From positions 62,001 to 126,000 of the forward strand of contig NZ_PNFB01000001.1 of NCBI RefSeq assembly GCF_003347015.1: DNA of 64,000 bases. The letters are read 5' to 3'. This DNA is from Brachybacterium sp. YJGR34. Lineage in GTDB: Bacteria; Actinomycetota; Actinomycetes; Actinomycetales; Dermabacteraceae. The position numbers and the translations under genes are program-made. The first letter of the stretch is position 1. Every line of letters begins with the position of its first letter. The notes under the pieces are model-generated. The model made no database searches. It was given only the letters and a program-made list of their open reading frames with translations, and was not told the DNA's origin. This document shows positions 48,776 through 56,798 of the stretch, in pieces.

Positions 48776-50088
48776 GAGGCGAGCGTGGCGTTCATGGCCG
48801 CGACGAAGTCCGCGGGCGTCGTCTCGCCGAGGAAGATCTGCGAGAGGTTCGTCAGCAGCTCCTGCGCGGGTGCCGCGGGCAGCGCCTGGTCCCAGGAGAG
48901 CTGGAAGTGCGGCGCGGCCAGCACCATGTCATAGGCGAAGGAGAGGAACTCGCCGTCGTCGAGCGCGGCCAGCTGGTCCTCGAGGCCGGTGACGGCGGGG
49001 ATCGCGCCCATGGCCAGGAAGTCGCCGACCATCTCCTCGTTGAGGTTGAACTCGTTGAGATAGCGGATCGCCAGCTCCTGGACCTCCTCCTCGGCGTCCG
49101 CGGAGACGGACCAGAAGTTCGCGGGGTTGCCGACGACGTTGGCGGGGTCTCCCGTGCCGCCGTCGACCGCCGGGAAGTTCAGGAACCCCAGCGAGCCCTC
49201 GGCCACGAAGTCCGGGGCGTCCTGCTTGAACGTCCCGTAGACCCAGCTGCCCTGCAGGATCATGGCGGCCTGGCCGGTGTGCACGAGGGCGACGTCGGCC
49301 CCGGCGTCCGCGGAGACGGAGCCGAAGGCGTCGCCGAAGGCGCCGGCGTCCACGAGCTCGACGATCCGCTCGAGCGCCGTGGTGAAGGCCGGGTCCGACC
49401 AGGCGTCGGCCTCGCCGTCGAGCACCTTCTGGAAGGCGCCCTCGCCGCCGATGCGGTCGGTGAGGTACTGGATGTACATCAGCTCCGGCCAGACGCTCTG
49501 CCCGGCCAGGGACAGCGGGGTGATGCCCGCGGCCGAGAAGGTCTCCACCGCGGTCATCAGCTCGTCCCAGGTGGTGGGCGGGGTGACGCCGTGCTCCTCG
49601 AAGAGGCCGGTGTGGTAGTAGAGGATCACCGGCTGGGTGTCGTTGTTGGGGACGGCGTACTGCGCCCCGTCGACCTGGCCGACGGAGTTGATCGACTCGA
49701 TGGAGCGCGACAGCGTGTCGTCGACCCTGCCGCTGAGGTCCACCACGGAGTCGTTGTCGACGTAGTCCGCCAGGGTGCCGCCGGCCCAGCTGAAGATCAG
49801 CGTGGGGGCGCTGCCGGAGCCGATCGCGGTGCGGATCTTCTCCTTGTAGGAGTCGTTGGCGAAGAACTCGACGGCGAAGGGGTCCTCCGGGTTGGCCTCC
49901 TCCCAGGCGTCGAAGGAGGCCTGGTAGGTGTCCTGCTTGGCGCCCGTGAGCGCCCAGACGGAGAGGCTCGAGGGGGAGCCGCCGCCCCCGGTGGGCTGGG
50001 TGCCGCCGCCGCAGGCGCTGAGGGTGCCGAGCGCGGGGGCGGAGAGTCCGAGGGCGGCGAGCGTGGCACGGCGGGTGACGGGCTTCAT
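48772..50088 (-). CDS. CUT1-type sugar-binding lipoprotein
   Basis: A 438-residue binding protein. The signal has TRRATLAALG and ends in the lipobox LGTLSAC, followed by a Gly-rich linker. YAVPNNDTQPVILYYHTGLFEEHGV and MILQGSWVYGTF are the family's ligand-binding segments. The start at 50088 follows TGGAG. Sugar type cannot be told; the Gfo/Idh genes upstream on the same strand suggest a glycoside that is handled by oxidation. Its own promoter and a CGAAA-type palindrome lie just upstream. Confidence 0.92.
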   Translation of the reverse strand: MKPVTRRATLAALGLSAPALGTLSACGGGTQPTGGGGSPSSLSVWALTGAKQDTYQASFDAWEEANPEDPFAVEFFANDSYKEKIRTAIGSGSAPTLIFSWAGGTLADYVDNDSVVDLSGRVDDTLSRSIESINSVGQVDGAQYAVPNNDTQPVILYYHTGLFEEHGVTPPTTWDELMTAVETFSAAGITPLSLAGQSVWPELMYIQYLTDRIGGEGAFQKVLDGEADAWSDPAFTTALERIVELVDAGAFGDAFGSVSADAGADVALVHTGQAAMILQGSWVYGTFKQDAPDFVAEGSLGFLNFPAVDGGTGDPANVVGNPANFWSVSADAEEEVQELAIRYLNEFNLNEEMVGDFLAMGAIPAVTGLEDQLAALDDGEFLSFAYDMVLAAPHFQLSWDQALPAAPAQELLTNLSQIFLGETTPADFVAAMNATLAS

Positions 50089-50123
50089 GGCGGGGCTCCA
50101 ATGCACGCGGTCGGCTACTTTGC

Positions 50124-50134
50124 CGAAACTTTTC
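50124..50134. promoter_or_regulatory. CGAAAC-TTTTC operator-like element
   Basis: CGAAACTTTTC is a near-palindrome of the CGAAA-N-TTTCG kind, found downstream of the predicted transcription start and 36 bases before the binding-protein start codon. Related elements stand at 59870, 60080, 63466 and 63663. Confidence 0.5.
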
Positions 50135-50156
50135 TGAAAGACCAGAGGGTGATGCC

Positions 50157-50185
50157 ACGGTAGATCTCGTCAGCCGGATCGTCAA
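50157..50185 (-). promoter_or_regulatory. Promoter of the second sugar importer operon
   Basis: On the minus strand TTGACG (50180-50185) and TACCGT (50157-50162) lie 17 bases apart, a clear housekeeping-sigma promoter with its start near 50150. Confidence 0.75.
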
Positions 50186-50254
50186 GCCCAGGTGGGCGCG
50201 CGTCAACGTGGTCGAAACCAGCGGGAGAGGTTCCGACGAGCGGTGGGGGAGCGG

Positions 50255-50279
50255 TGACGCGGCGGGCGGCGTCGCGTCA
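50255..50279 (-). terminator. Weak hairpin at the end of the acyltransferase-like gene
   Basis: TGACGCG (50255-50261) pairs with CGCGTCA (50273-50279); the right arm includes the stop codon of the minus-strand gene. An eleven-base loop and the lack of a T-run make it a modest candidate. Confidence 0.35.
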
Positions 50280-51434
50280 GCGGTCCGCGGGCCCGCCGCC
50301 CCGCGCTGTCGCGGCGAGGTCCGAGGACGGAGCGGGCACGGGCACAAGGGCGTTCTGCACGCCGGCGATCAGGCCCTCGAGCGGACCGCGGGACCAGGCG
50401 GCGGTCGCGGGCCGGGCGGCGACCGGGGGCCGACGGCGCGGGAGGAGGCCGGCCAGCGCCCGCCAGGCCAGGGGCACCACGAGGCCGAGCGCCAGCAGGA
50501 GCGCGAGCATCCACCAGTGGTCGTCGCGGGTGAAGGGGTGGCGCACCTGGTACCCGTGCAGCACCAGGACCTGCAGCGAGTACAGCGTCAGGGCCATCGC
50601 GCCGGGCGCCGCGAGCGCCTCCACGAGGCCCGTCGGCAGCGCGCGTCCCGGCGGGGAGGACAGCAGGGCCCACAGCGCCAGCAGCACGCCGAGCGCCCCG
50701 AGCGCCACCCCGAGCTGCTCCGAGGGGGTGCCGTCGTAGGCGTGGACCCCGTACAGCCCCAGCAGGTTCGGGGCGACGAGCAGGGCGAGCATCCCCGCCA
50801 GGGACAGCCCTGCGCACGCCGCGACCCGCGGCCATCGCCGTGGCGGGGCTCCGCGCAGCGCCCGGATCGCGAGCATCCCCAGCAGTGCGCACAGCAGGAA
50901 TCCGGTCAGGCGGTAGCTGCCGGTGCCGCCCACCAGGCCGAGCACCCGCAGCCCGAGCTCCTCGTCGCCGGGCGCGGTGCGGCCGGCCAGCTGGGCGTGG
51001 GCCGCCGGGACCAGCACGGCGAGGCCCGCCGCGAGGGCGGCGGCCAGGGCGAGGTGCCGGGTGCGCAGGCGCGCCAGCGGCAGGCACAGGACCATCAGCA
51101 CCGCCAGAGGCACCAGGACGATCAGCACCTGGGCCTGGGAGCGGGCCAGCAGCAGCCCGAGGCCGAGGACCAGGACCGCCCGGATCAGCTCGCGCAGCAC
51201 GAAGCGCCGGCCCGTCTCCCGTGCGCGGTCCCGGGCCAGCTGCGCCCCCGCCCCGACCAGCAGGGCGAACAGCGGCGCGGTGAGGAACTCGCTGACCAGC
51301 AGGATCCGTGCCGGGCCGTCGCTCGGAGCGACGTGGGCGATCACCATCAGCACGTAGGCGGCGCCGCGCGCCCAGTCCACGAACGGCAGACGCGCCGCAC
51401 CGTCCCCGGAGCGGTCCGGGACGGGGCGGCGCAT
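50277..51434 (-). CDS. Polytopic membrane acyltransferase-like protein
   Basis: A 385-residue protein with about ten helices. The N-terminal LPFVDWARGAAYVLMVIAHVAP resembles the opening of membrane acyltransferases and of the DUF1624/heparan-glucosaminide N-acetyltransferase group, where the Arg and His take part in acyl transfer. Function is not certain. ATG 51434 follows CGGAGGAG, 17 bases after the Gfo/Idh gene, so it is co-transcribed with the two oxidoreductases. It may decorate a cell-surface sugar. Confidence 0.75.
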   Translation of the reverse strand: MRRPVPDRSGDGAARLPFVDWARGAAYVLMVIAHVAPSDGPARILLVSEFLTAPLFALLVGAGAQLARDRARETGRRFVLRELIRAVLVLGLGLLLARSQAQVLIVLVPLAVLMVLCLPLARLRTRHLALAAALAAGLAVLVPAAHAQLAGRTAPGDEELGLRVLGLVGGTGSYRLTGFLLCALLGMLAIRALRGAPPRRWPRVAACAGLSLAGMLALLVAPNLLGLYGVHAYDGTPSEQLGVALGALGVLLALWALLSSPPGRALPTGLVEALAAPGAMALTLYSLQVLVLHGYQVRHPFTRDDHWWMLALLLALGLVVPLAWRALAGLLPRRRPPVAARPATAAWSRGPLEGLIAGVQNALVPVPAPSSDLAATARGGGPADR

Positions 51435-51451
51435 CGGGGGCTCCTCCGCGA

Positions 51452-52543
51452 TCAGGCCGGCGGGGCGGCGGCGAGCACCCGTGCCTGCTCCTGGGCGCGC
51501 ACCGCGAGCTCGGCCGCCTTGAAGGCGTGCGCCTGGGTCATCGCGTTCTCGGTCCGGTGCAGCACGTCGAGGATGAGGTCGCCGAAGAAGGGATAGCCCA
51601 CCTGCCCGGAGGCGTTGATGCGGTGCTCGCCCTCCCCGTCCACGAGCAGCACCTGGCCGCCGCCGTTGTCGGTGGTGACGTCGATGTACTTGCGCAGCTC
51701 GATGTAGCCCTCGGTGCCGAGGATGAAGGTGCGGCCGTCGCCCCAGGTGCGCAGCCCCGGGGGCGTGAACCAGTCCACCCGCACGTAGCCGGAGGCGCCC
51801 GAGCTCAGCGCGATGTGGGCGTCACCGAAGTCGTCGAGCTCGGGATAGGCGGGGTGGCCGAAGTTGCCGATCGCGCTGGAGAGGATCTCCGCATCGGTGG
51901 AGCCGGTGAAGGCGAGCATCTGCTCGAAGTTGTGGCTGCCGATGTCGGTGAGGATGCCGCCGTAGCGGCTGCGCTCGTAGAACCAGTCCGGACGGGTGGT
52001 GGGGTCGCCGATGCGATGCGGGCCCATGCCCATCACCTGGATGACCTCGCCGATCGCGCCGCGGTCGATGAACTGGCCGGCGAGCACCGCGGCCTCGACG
52101 TGGATCCGCTCGGAGTAGTACACGGCGTACTTCTTCCCCGTGCGCTCGACGGCGTCCTTCGCCGCGGCCAGCTGGTCCAGGGTGGTCAGCGGGGTCTTGT
52201 CGGTGAAGTAGTCCTTGCCGGCCTCCATCACGCGGATGCCGAGCGCCGCGCGGTCGGCGGGGACCGCGGCGGCGGCGACCAGGTGCACTGCAGGATCGGC
52301 GAGCACCTCCTCCTCGCTCGCGGCGACCTTCACCTGCGGGAACTTCTCGGCGAAGGCCGCGGCGCGCTCGGGCTGCGGGTCGTAGACCCACTTCAGCGTG
52401 CCGCCGGCGCCCAGCAGGCCCTGGGTCATCCCGCCGATGTGCCCGTGGTCCAGGTGCATCGCGGCGAAGACGAACTCGCCGGGTTCGACCACGGGCTGCG
52501 GCATCGGGGCGGGGGCGTAGTCGGCGCCTTCGGAGACGGCCAT
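51452..52543 (-). CDS. Divergent Gfo/Idh/MocA oxidoreductase
   Basis: A 363-residue member of the Gfo/Idh/MocA family with unusual motifs. The N-terminal dinucleotide loop, normally GxGxxG, reads AAMHLDHGHIGGM (27-39), and the catalytic EKP is DKTP (115-118), with K116 kept. GGILTDIGSHNFEQML carries the usual active-site Asp/His. Such proteins oxidise or reduce sugars at C2, C3 or C4 with NAD(P); the altered loop means cofactor use should be tested. ATG 52543 follows AAAGGA. It lies 42 bases after a canonical family member and probably works with it. Confidence 0.88.
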   Translation of the reverse strand: MAVSEGADYAPAPMPQPVVEPGEFVFAAMHLDHGHIGGMTQGLLGAGGTLKWVYDPQPERAAAFAEKFPQVKVAASEEEVLADPAVHLVAAAAVPADRAALGIRVMEAGKDYFTDKTPLTTLDQLAAAKDAVERTGKKYAVYYSERIHVEAAVLAGQFIDRGAIGEVIQVMGMGPHRIGDPTTRPDWFYERSRYGGILTDIGSHNFEQMLAFTGSTDAEILSSAIGNFGHPAYPELDDFGDAHIALSSGASGYVRVDWFTPPGLRTWGDGRTFILGTEGYIELRKYIDVTTDNGGGQVLLVDGEGEHRINASGQVGYPFFGDLILDVLHRTENAMTQAHAFKAAELAVRAQEQARVLAAAPPA

Positions 52544-52585
52544 GGGGTGTCCTTTCGACAGAGGGGAGGGGAACGCGGGGGTGTC

Positions 52586-53746
52586 TCAGGCGCCGGCGGC
52601 GCCGCCGACGGTGATCGGGCCCTCGAGCCCGCCCACCGACGCGGTCTTCTCGAAGAAGTGCGGGGCGCGTTCGACGAGGGTCCCGGTGCGGTAGTACGGG
52701 TCCTCGGGCGTGAGCGGGAGGTCGACGGTGCGGCGCTCGATCGCGGCCTGGTAGATCGCCGTGACCAGCTCGACGGCGGCCCGGCCGTCCTCGCCGGCGA
52801 TCAGGGGCCGGGCGCCGGTGCGGACCGCGGTGATCACGTCGCGCAGCTGGGCGGCGTGGCCGGTGTGCTCGAGGGAGGGCAGGGTCGAGACGAAGTCCTC
52901 GAGGTCCTGGCGCACCGCGGCCTCGCCCTCCGCGGTGGGGAAGCCGTTGGGGCGCGAGGACTCGGCGAGCACCTCCCAGGGCTGGGAGACACGGGCGTGC
53001 TGGCCCTGCACCTCGATCTGCTGGCGCTGGCCGTGGTGGACCACGGAGCTGGTCAGCTCGGCGAGGCCGCGCTCGTACTGCAGGATCGCCACCGAGAGGT
53101 CCTCCACCTCGGCGTTGTCGTGCTGGGCGTTTGTCATCATCGCGACCACGGCCTGCGGGGAGCCGAGCAGCCACAGCAGCAGGTCGATGTGGTGGATGGC
53201 GTGGTTGAGGGTGCAGCCGCCGCCCTCCGAGGCCCAGGTGCCGCGCCACCACAGGTCGTAGTAGGACAGTCCGCGCCACCACTCCGAGGCGATGCGCGTG
53301 TGGGAGATGGTGCCGAGCTTCCCGGAGTCCAGCACCGCCTTGAGGCGCATCATCTCGTCGCGGAAGCGGTTCTGCGCGATGACCGAGAGGATCTTCCCGC
53401 TGCGGCGCTGCGCGTCGATCATCGCGTCGCAGTCCTCGAGCGAGGGTGCCATGGGCTTCTCGACGATGACGTGCACGCCCGCGTCGAGCACCTGGACGGC
53501 GTTCGGGCGGTGGGCCGACGGGGGCGTCGTGATCGAGACCAGGTCCAGGTCCTCGGCCTCGAGCATCCGGGTCACGTCGTCGTACACGCGCACGCCGTCC
53601 AGGCCGAAGGCCTCCCGCTTCGCCTCCGCCGTCTCGAGGTCGAGGTCGGCGAGCGCGACCAGCCGCACCTCCTCCCCGGCGTCGAGATATGCGGACAGAT
53701 GCTGGTCGGAGATGGCGCCGGTGCCGATCACCGCGACGTTGAGCAT
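52586..53746 (-). CDS. Gfo/Idh/MocA oxidoreductase
   Basis: A 386-residue NAD(P)-dependent sugar oxidoreductase with the normal dinucleotide loop IGTGAISDQH (7-16), EKP at 96-98 and the active-site NHAIHHIDLLLWLLG. It lacks a signal peptide. Members act on free sugars, sugar phosphates, inositols or glycosides. ATG 53746 follows GAAAGG. It heads a three-gene operon with a second Gfo/Idh enzyme and the acyltransferase-like protein, next to a sugar importer. Confidence 0.92.
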   Translation of the reverse strand: MLNVAVIGTGAISDQHLSAYLDAGEEVRLVALADLDLETAEAKREAFGLDGVRVYDDVTRMLEAEDLDLVSITTPPSAHRPNAVQVLDAGVHVIVEKPMAPSLEDCDAMIDAQRRSGKILSVIAQNRFRDEMMRLKAVLDSGKLGTISHTRIASEWWRGLSYYDLWWRGTWASEGGGCTLNHAIHHIDLLLWLLGSPQAVVAMMTNAQHDNAEVEDLSVAILQYERGLAELTSSVVHHGQRQQIEVQGQHARVSQPWEVLAESSRPNGFPTAEGEAAVRQDLEDFVSTLPSLEHTGHAAQLRDVITAVRTGARPLIAGEDGRAAVELVTAIYQAAIERRTVDLPLTPEDPYYRTGTLVERAPHFFEKTASVGGLEGPITVGGAAGA

Positions 53747-53986
53747 GGGTGCCTTTCGAGCTGGAGGAGGGACGGAGGGGTGGGATGCATCGACGACGAC
53801 GGACCGCGTCCTCGCGGGTCGGGCGCTCCGGGCCCGGGCGGGGCCACGTGGCCCCCGGTGCCGGGTCCAGGGGGATGCCCTGGAGCCCTAGAAGTGTCCT
53901 GCACCACGCTCATGGTGGCAGGGGAGTGCCGCCTGTTGCCAGGCTGCCCAGCAGATGGGCGGTCCCGGGCGCGGGACGCGGGTTGC

Positions 53987-53992
53987 TAGCGT
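53987..53992 (+). promoter_or_regulatory. -10 element giving a probable leaderless start
   Basis: TAGCGT lies six bases before the GTG at 53999, and no ribosome-binding site is present. No good -35 is seen. Confidence 0.5.
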
Positions 53993-53998
53993 GAGCGC

Positions 53999-54679
53999 GT
54001 GGACCTGTTCGCGCTGACCTGGTCGGCCCTGCGCTCCGCGGTGGCCGCGTTGCCCGACTCCGCCTTCGCCGAGCCCTCCGGATGCCGGGGCTGGCTGGTG
54101 CGGGACCTCGTCGCGCACCTGGTCATCGACGCCCAGGACGTGCTGATCACGCTGGCCACACCCGCGGAGACCGCCCCCACGGACGACGCCCTCAGCTACT
54201 GGCGACCGACGCCCGAGCCCCCGGACGGCCAGGATCCGCACGATGCGCTGACCGTGCGCCTCGCCGCGGCCTACGAGGACCCCGGCCTCCTGCGCGACCA
54301 CCTCGAGGACCTGGGAGCGGCCGCCGAGCGCGCCGCCCGCCTCGCCCACCCGGACCTGCCCGTGACCACCCGCGGCATGACCCTCACGGTCCGCGACTAC
54401 CTGGGCGCCTATGTGCTCGAGTGGACGTTGCACCACCTCGACCTCGTCGCGCACCTCCCGGCGGGGCTCCGCGCCGAGGCCCCCGAGCCGCCCGCCGAGG
54501 GGCTCGCCGCCGCCCGGGACCTGGTCGAGCGGCGCCTGCGGGTGCGCCTGCCCGCCGCCTGGGCCGACGCCGACGCGCTGCGCGTGGCGACCGGCCGCCG
54601 CGCCGCCACGGCGGCCGAGCGTGCCGAGCTCGATGCCCTGGGCGTCCGGGGCCGGATGCTCCCCCTGTCCTTCGGCTGA
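53999..54679 (+). CDS. Mycothiol-dependent maleylpyruvate isomerase-like (DinB_2) protein
   Basis: A 226-residue protein of the MDMPI/DinB_2 fold. The N-terminal CRGWLVRDLVAHLVIDAQDV, with the metal-binding His, and the later VLEWTLHHLDLVAHL with its His pair are the family marks. Actinobacterial members use mycothiol to isomerise or detoxify small electrophiles; the substrate here is unknown. The GTG at 53999 has a -10 element six bases upstream. It is divergent from the Gfo/Idh operon, and a stable hairpin follows it. Confidence 0.85.
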   Translation: MDLFALTWSALRSAVAALPDSAFAEPSGCRGWLVRDLVAHLVIDAQDVLITLATPAETAPTDDALSYWRPTPEPPDGQDPHDALTVRLAAAYEDPGLLRDHLEDLGAAAERAARLAHPDLPVTTRGMTLTVRDYLGAYVLEWTLHHLDLVAHLPAGLRAEAPEPPAEGLAAARDLVERRLRVRLPAAWADADALRVATGRRAATAAERAELDALGVRGRMLPLSFG

Positions 54680-54707
54680 GCGCCGCGGCCCCGGCGCCCG
54701 CCTCGAG

Positions 54708-54749
54708 GTCGGATGTGCCGGGATGCGTGCAGAGAGCGGCACATCCGAC
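54708..54749 (+). terminator. Perfect 13-bp inverted repeat
   Basis: Arms 54708-54720 (GTCGGATGTGCCG) and 54737-54749 pair around a 16-base loop, 28 bases after the stop codon. The core GTCGGATG is shared with the repeat at 709-766. Confidence 0.7.
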
Positions 54750-54919
54750 ATCGGTGCCCCTCGCCCCATCGCCGGGAGCGCCTGCCGCCGTGACCTCGGA
54801 CAACTCCGCGACCGCACCGCCGGTCCCGGGACTATCGTGGAGCCACGTTCCACACCGCGGTGCCCGCGCTCGATGCGCGCCAGCACGGTGCGAGGTCGCG
54901 GGCCCGGGAAAGGCTGAGA

Positions 54920-56491
54920 GTGATCGACGTCCTCGAGGGGAGCCCTCTGCTCACGCTGTTCCTGGTGGTGGCCACCGGGGCGGTGCTGGGAGCGATCCCC
55001 TTCGGCCGGGTCCGCTTCGGTGCCGCCGGGGCGCTGTTCACCGGTCTCGCGCTCTCGGCCCTCGCGCCCGGTCTCGGCGCCGGCATGGACTTCGTGCAGA
55101 CGCTGGGTCTGGCCCTGTTCGTCTACACCGTCGGCGTCTCCGCCGGAGCGGCGTTCTTCGGCTCCCTGAACCGCCACCTGCCGCTGCTGCTCGCCGCCAC
55201 GGCGGGGACGGTGGTCGCGGCGATCACCTCCATCATGCTGGGCCACGCGCTGGGTCTGGCCGAGGACCTCACGCTGGGTCTATTCACCGGCGCGCTCACC
55301 GCGGCACCGGCCCTGGACGCCGCGGGCCGCCTGACCGGCACCTCCGCCCCCTCGGTGGGCTACGCCTTCGCCTACCCGATCGGCGTGATCATCGGGATCG
55401 TGCTGGTCTCCGCCGTGGTGAACCGCCGCTGGCCGGGGCGCCGCGACACCCCCGCGCTCGCCGGGCGGAGCCTGTCCTCGCGCACCGTGCACGTGCTGGA
55501 TGCCGTGAACCTGCGGGACGTGCCGCCCTGGCACGAGCAGAGGGTGCGCTTCTCCTATCTCCGCCGCGACGGCCGGGTGCGGGTGATCGTGCCCGGAGAG
55601 GACCTCCTGGCCGGGGACGAGGTGGTCGCCGTCGGGATGCCGGAGGACGTCGACGCCGTGACCGAGGAGCTCGGCGAGCGCAGCGAGCACCACATCGCCC
55701 ATGACCGCTCACTGGTGGAGTTCACCCGGCTCACGGTCTCCAACCCGGATCTCGCCTCCCGGTCGATCGCCGAGCTGAACCTCCCGGTGCGCTTCGGCGC
55801 GGTCGCCACCCGCGTGCGGCGCGGCGACCTCGAGCTGCTGGCCCGCGACGACCTCGTGCTCGAGCCGGGCGACCGGCTCGCGGTGGTGGTGGACCGGGCG
55901 CAGCTCGATGCCGTCCACGACTTCCTCGGCGACTCCGACCGCAAGGCGAGCGAGCTCGACGTCCTCTCCCTGGGCCTCGGGCTGGTGCTGGGTCTGGCCC
56001 TGGGCCTGGTCACCGTGCCCATGCCGGGCGGCGGCAGCTTCTCCCTGGGCCCGGCGGCCGGACCGCTGCTGATGGGCATGATGCTGGGCGCGCTGCGCCG
56101 CACGGGGCCGGTGGTGTGGGCGCTGCCGGGCACCGCCACCGTGACGCTGCGCCAGCTGGGCCTGCTGCTCTTCCTCGCCGGGCTGGGCCTCACCGCGGGC
56201 CCGGATGTCGCCTCCGTGCTCGCCTCTCCGGTTGCGTGGCGCGCGGCGGTGCTCTCCGCGACGGTCGCGGTGCTGGGCTGCGTGACGGTGCTGCTGGCCG
56301 CGCGCTGGGCGCTGAACCTCTCCGCCCCGCGCGCGGCCGGCGCCGTCGCCGGCTTCCTCGGGCAGCCCGCCGTCCTCGACGCCGCGAACTCCAAGCGCGC
56401 CGACGAGCGCATCGAGGCCGCCTACGCGACCCTCTTCGCCTTCTCCATCGTCGTCAAGATCGTGCTGGTCCCGGTCATCTGGACCCTGTGA
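54920..56491 (+). CDS. AspT/YidE/YbjL-type membrane transporter with RCK_C domains
   Basis: A 523-residue protein of the aspartate:alanine exchanger family. Two five-helix membrane halves (about 10-165 and 355-520) flank a cytoplasmic part with two RCK_C (TrkA-C) domains, seen as VIVPGEDLLAGDEVVAVG and LARDDLVLEPGDRLAVV. GALTAAPALDAAGRLTGTSAPSVGYAFAYPIGV and the second-half GFLGQPAVLDAANSKRADERIEAAYA are the family repeats. The substrate is probably a small carboxylate or amino acid. GTG 54920 lies six bases after GGGAAAGG; further upstream starts lack such a site. Confidence 0.9.
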   Translation: MIDVLEGSPLLTLFLVVATGAVLGAIPFGRVRFGAAGALFTGLALSALAPGLGAGMDFVQTLGLALFVYTVGVSAGAAFFGSLNRHLPLLLAATAGTVVAAITSIMLGHALGLAEDLTLGLFTGALTAAPALDAAGRLTGTSAPSVGYAFAYPIGVIIGIVLVSAVVNRRWPGRRDTPALAGRSLSSRTVHVLDAVNLRDVPPWHEQRVRFSYLRRDGRVRVIVPGEDLLAGDEVVAVGMPEDVDAVTEELGERSEHHIAHDRSLVEFTRLTVSNPDLASRSIAELNLPVRFGAVATRVRRGDLELLARDDLVLEPGDRLAVVVDRAQLDAVHDFLGDSDRKASELDVLSLGLGLVLGLALGLVTVPMPGGGSFSLGPAAGPLLMGMMLGALRRTGPVVWALPGTATVTLRQLGLLLFLAGLGLTAGPDVASVLASPVAWRAAVLSATVAVLGCVTVLLAARWALNLSAPRAAGAVAGFLGQPAVLDAANSKRADERIEAAYATLFAFSIVVKIVLVPVIWTL

Positions 56492-56798
56492 CGGGCTCGC
56501 CCTCGTGGGCCCCGCCACCAGCACGAGGAACGCGACCACCGGCTAGGACTTCTCGCTCGTCGGGCACGGCCGAAGCGAAACAGAGCCAATATTTGAGCCG
56601 ATGAGGCTTCTCCGAGGTCCACCTGCACGAATATTGGCTCTGAACACCCTGAGCCCGCGCCCCACCGCGGTGAGAACGGTCGTCGCTGTCCCCTGGAGGA
56701 GTGCCGTTGCACGGCCGCGGAGGACGACACCACCGCGGGAGGGCCGACAAGACGCCGCGCCGGCGCGAACGCCCCGGCGCGGCCCCCGGAGAGGTCGC
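56492..56798. other. Gene-free gap between convergent genes
   Basis: This 307-base region separates the transporter stop from the stop of a Gfo/Idh gene. It holds the AT-rich inverted repeat 56581-56642 and no believable coding frame. Confidence 0.6.
56581..56642. repeat. AT-rich 13-bp inverted repeat with nested stem
   Basis: CAGAGCCAATATT (56581-56593) and its perfect complement (56630-56642) enclose 36 bases that contain a second small stem (AGCC/GGCT). The AATATT core is very unusual for this GC-rich DNA. It may be a terminator, a protein-binding site or a short mobile-repeat end. Confidence 0.75.
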
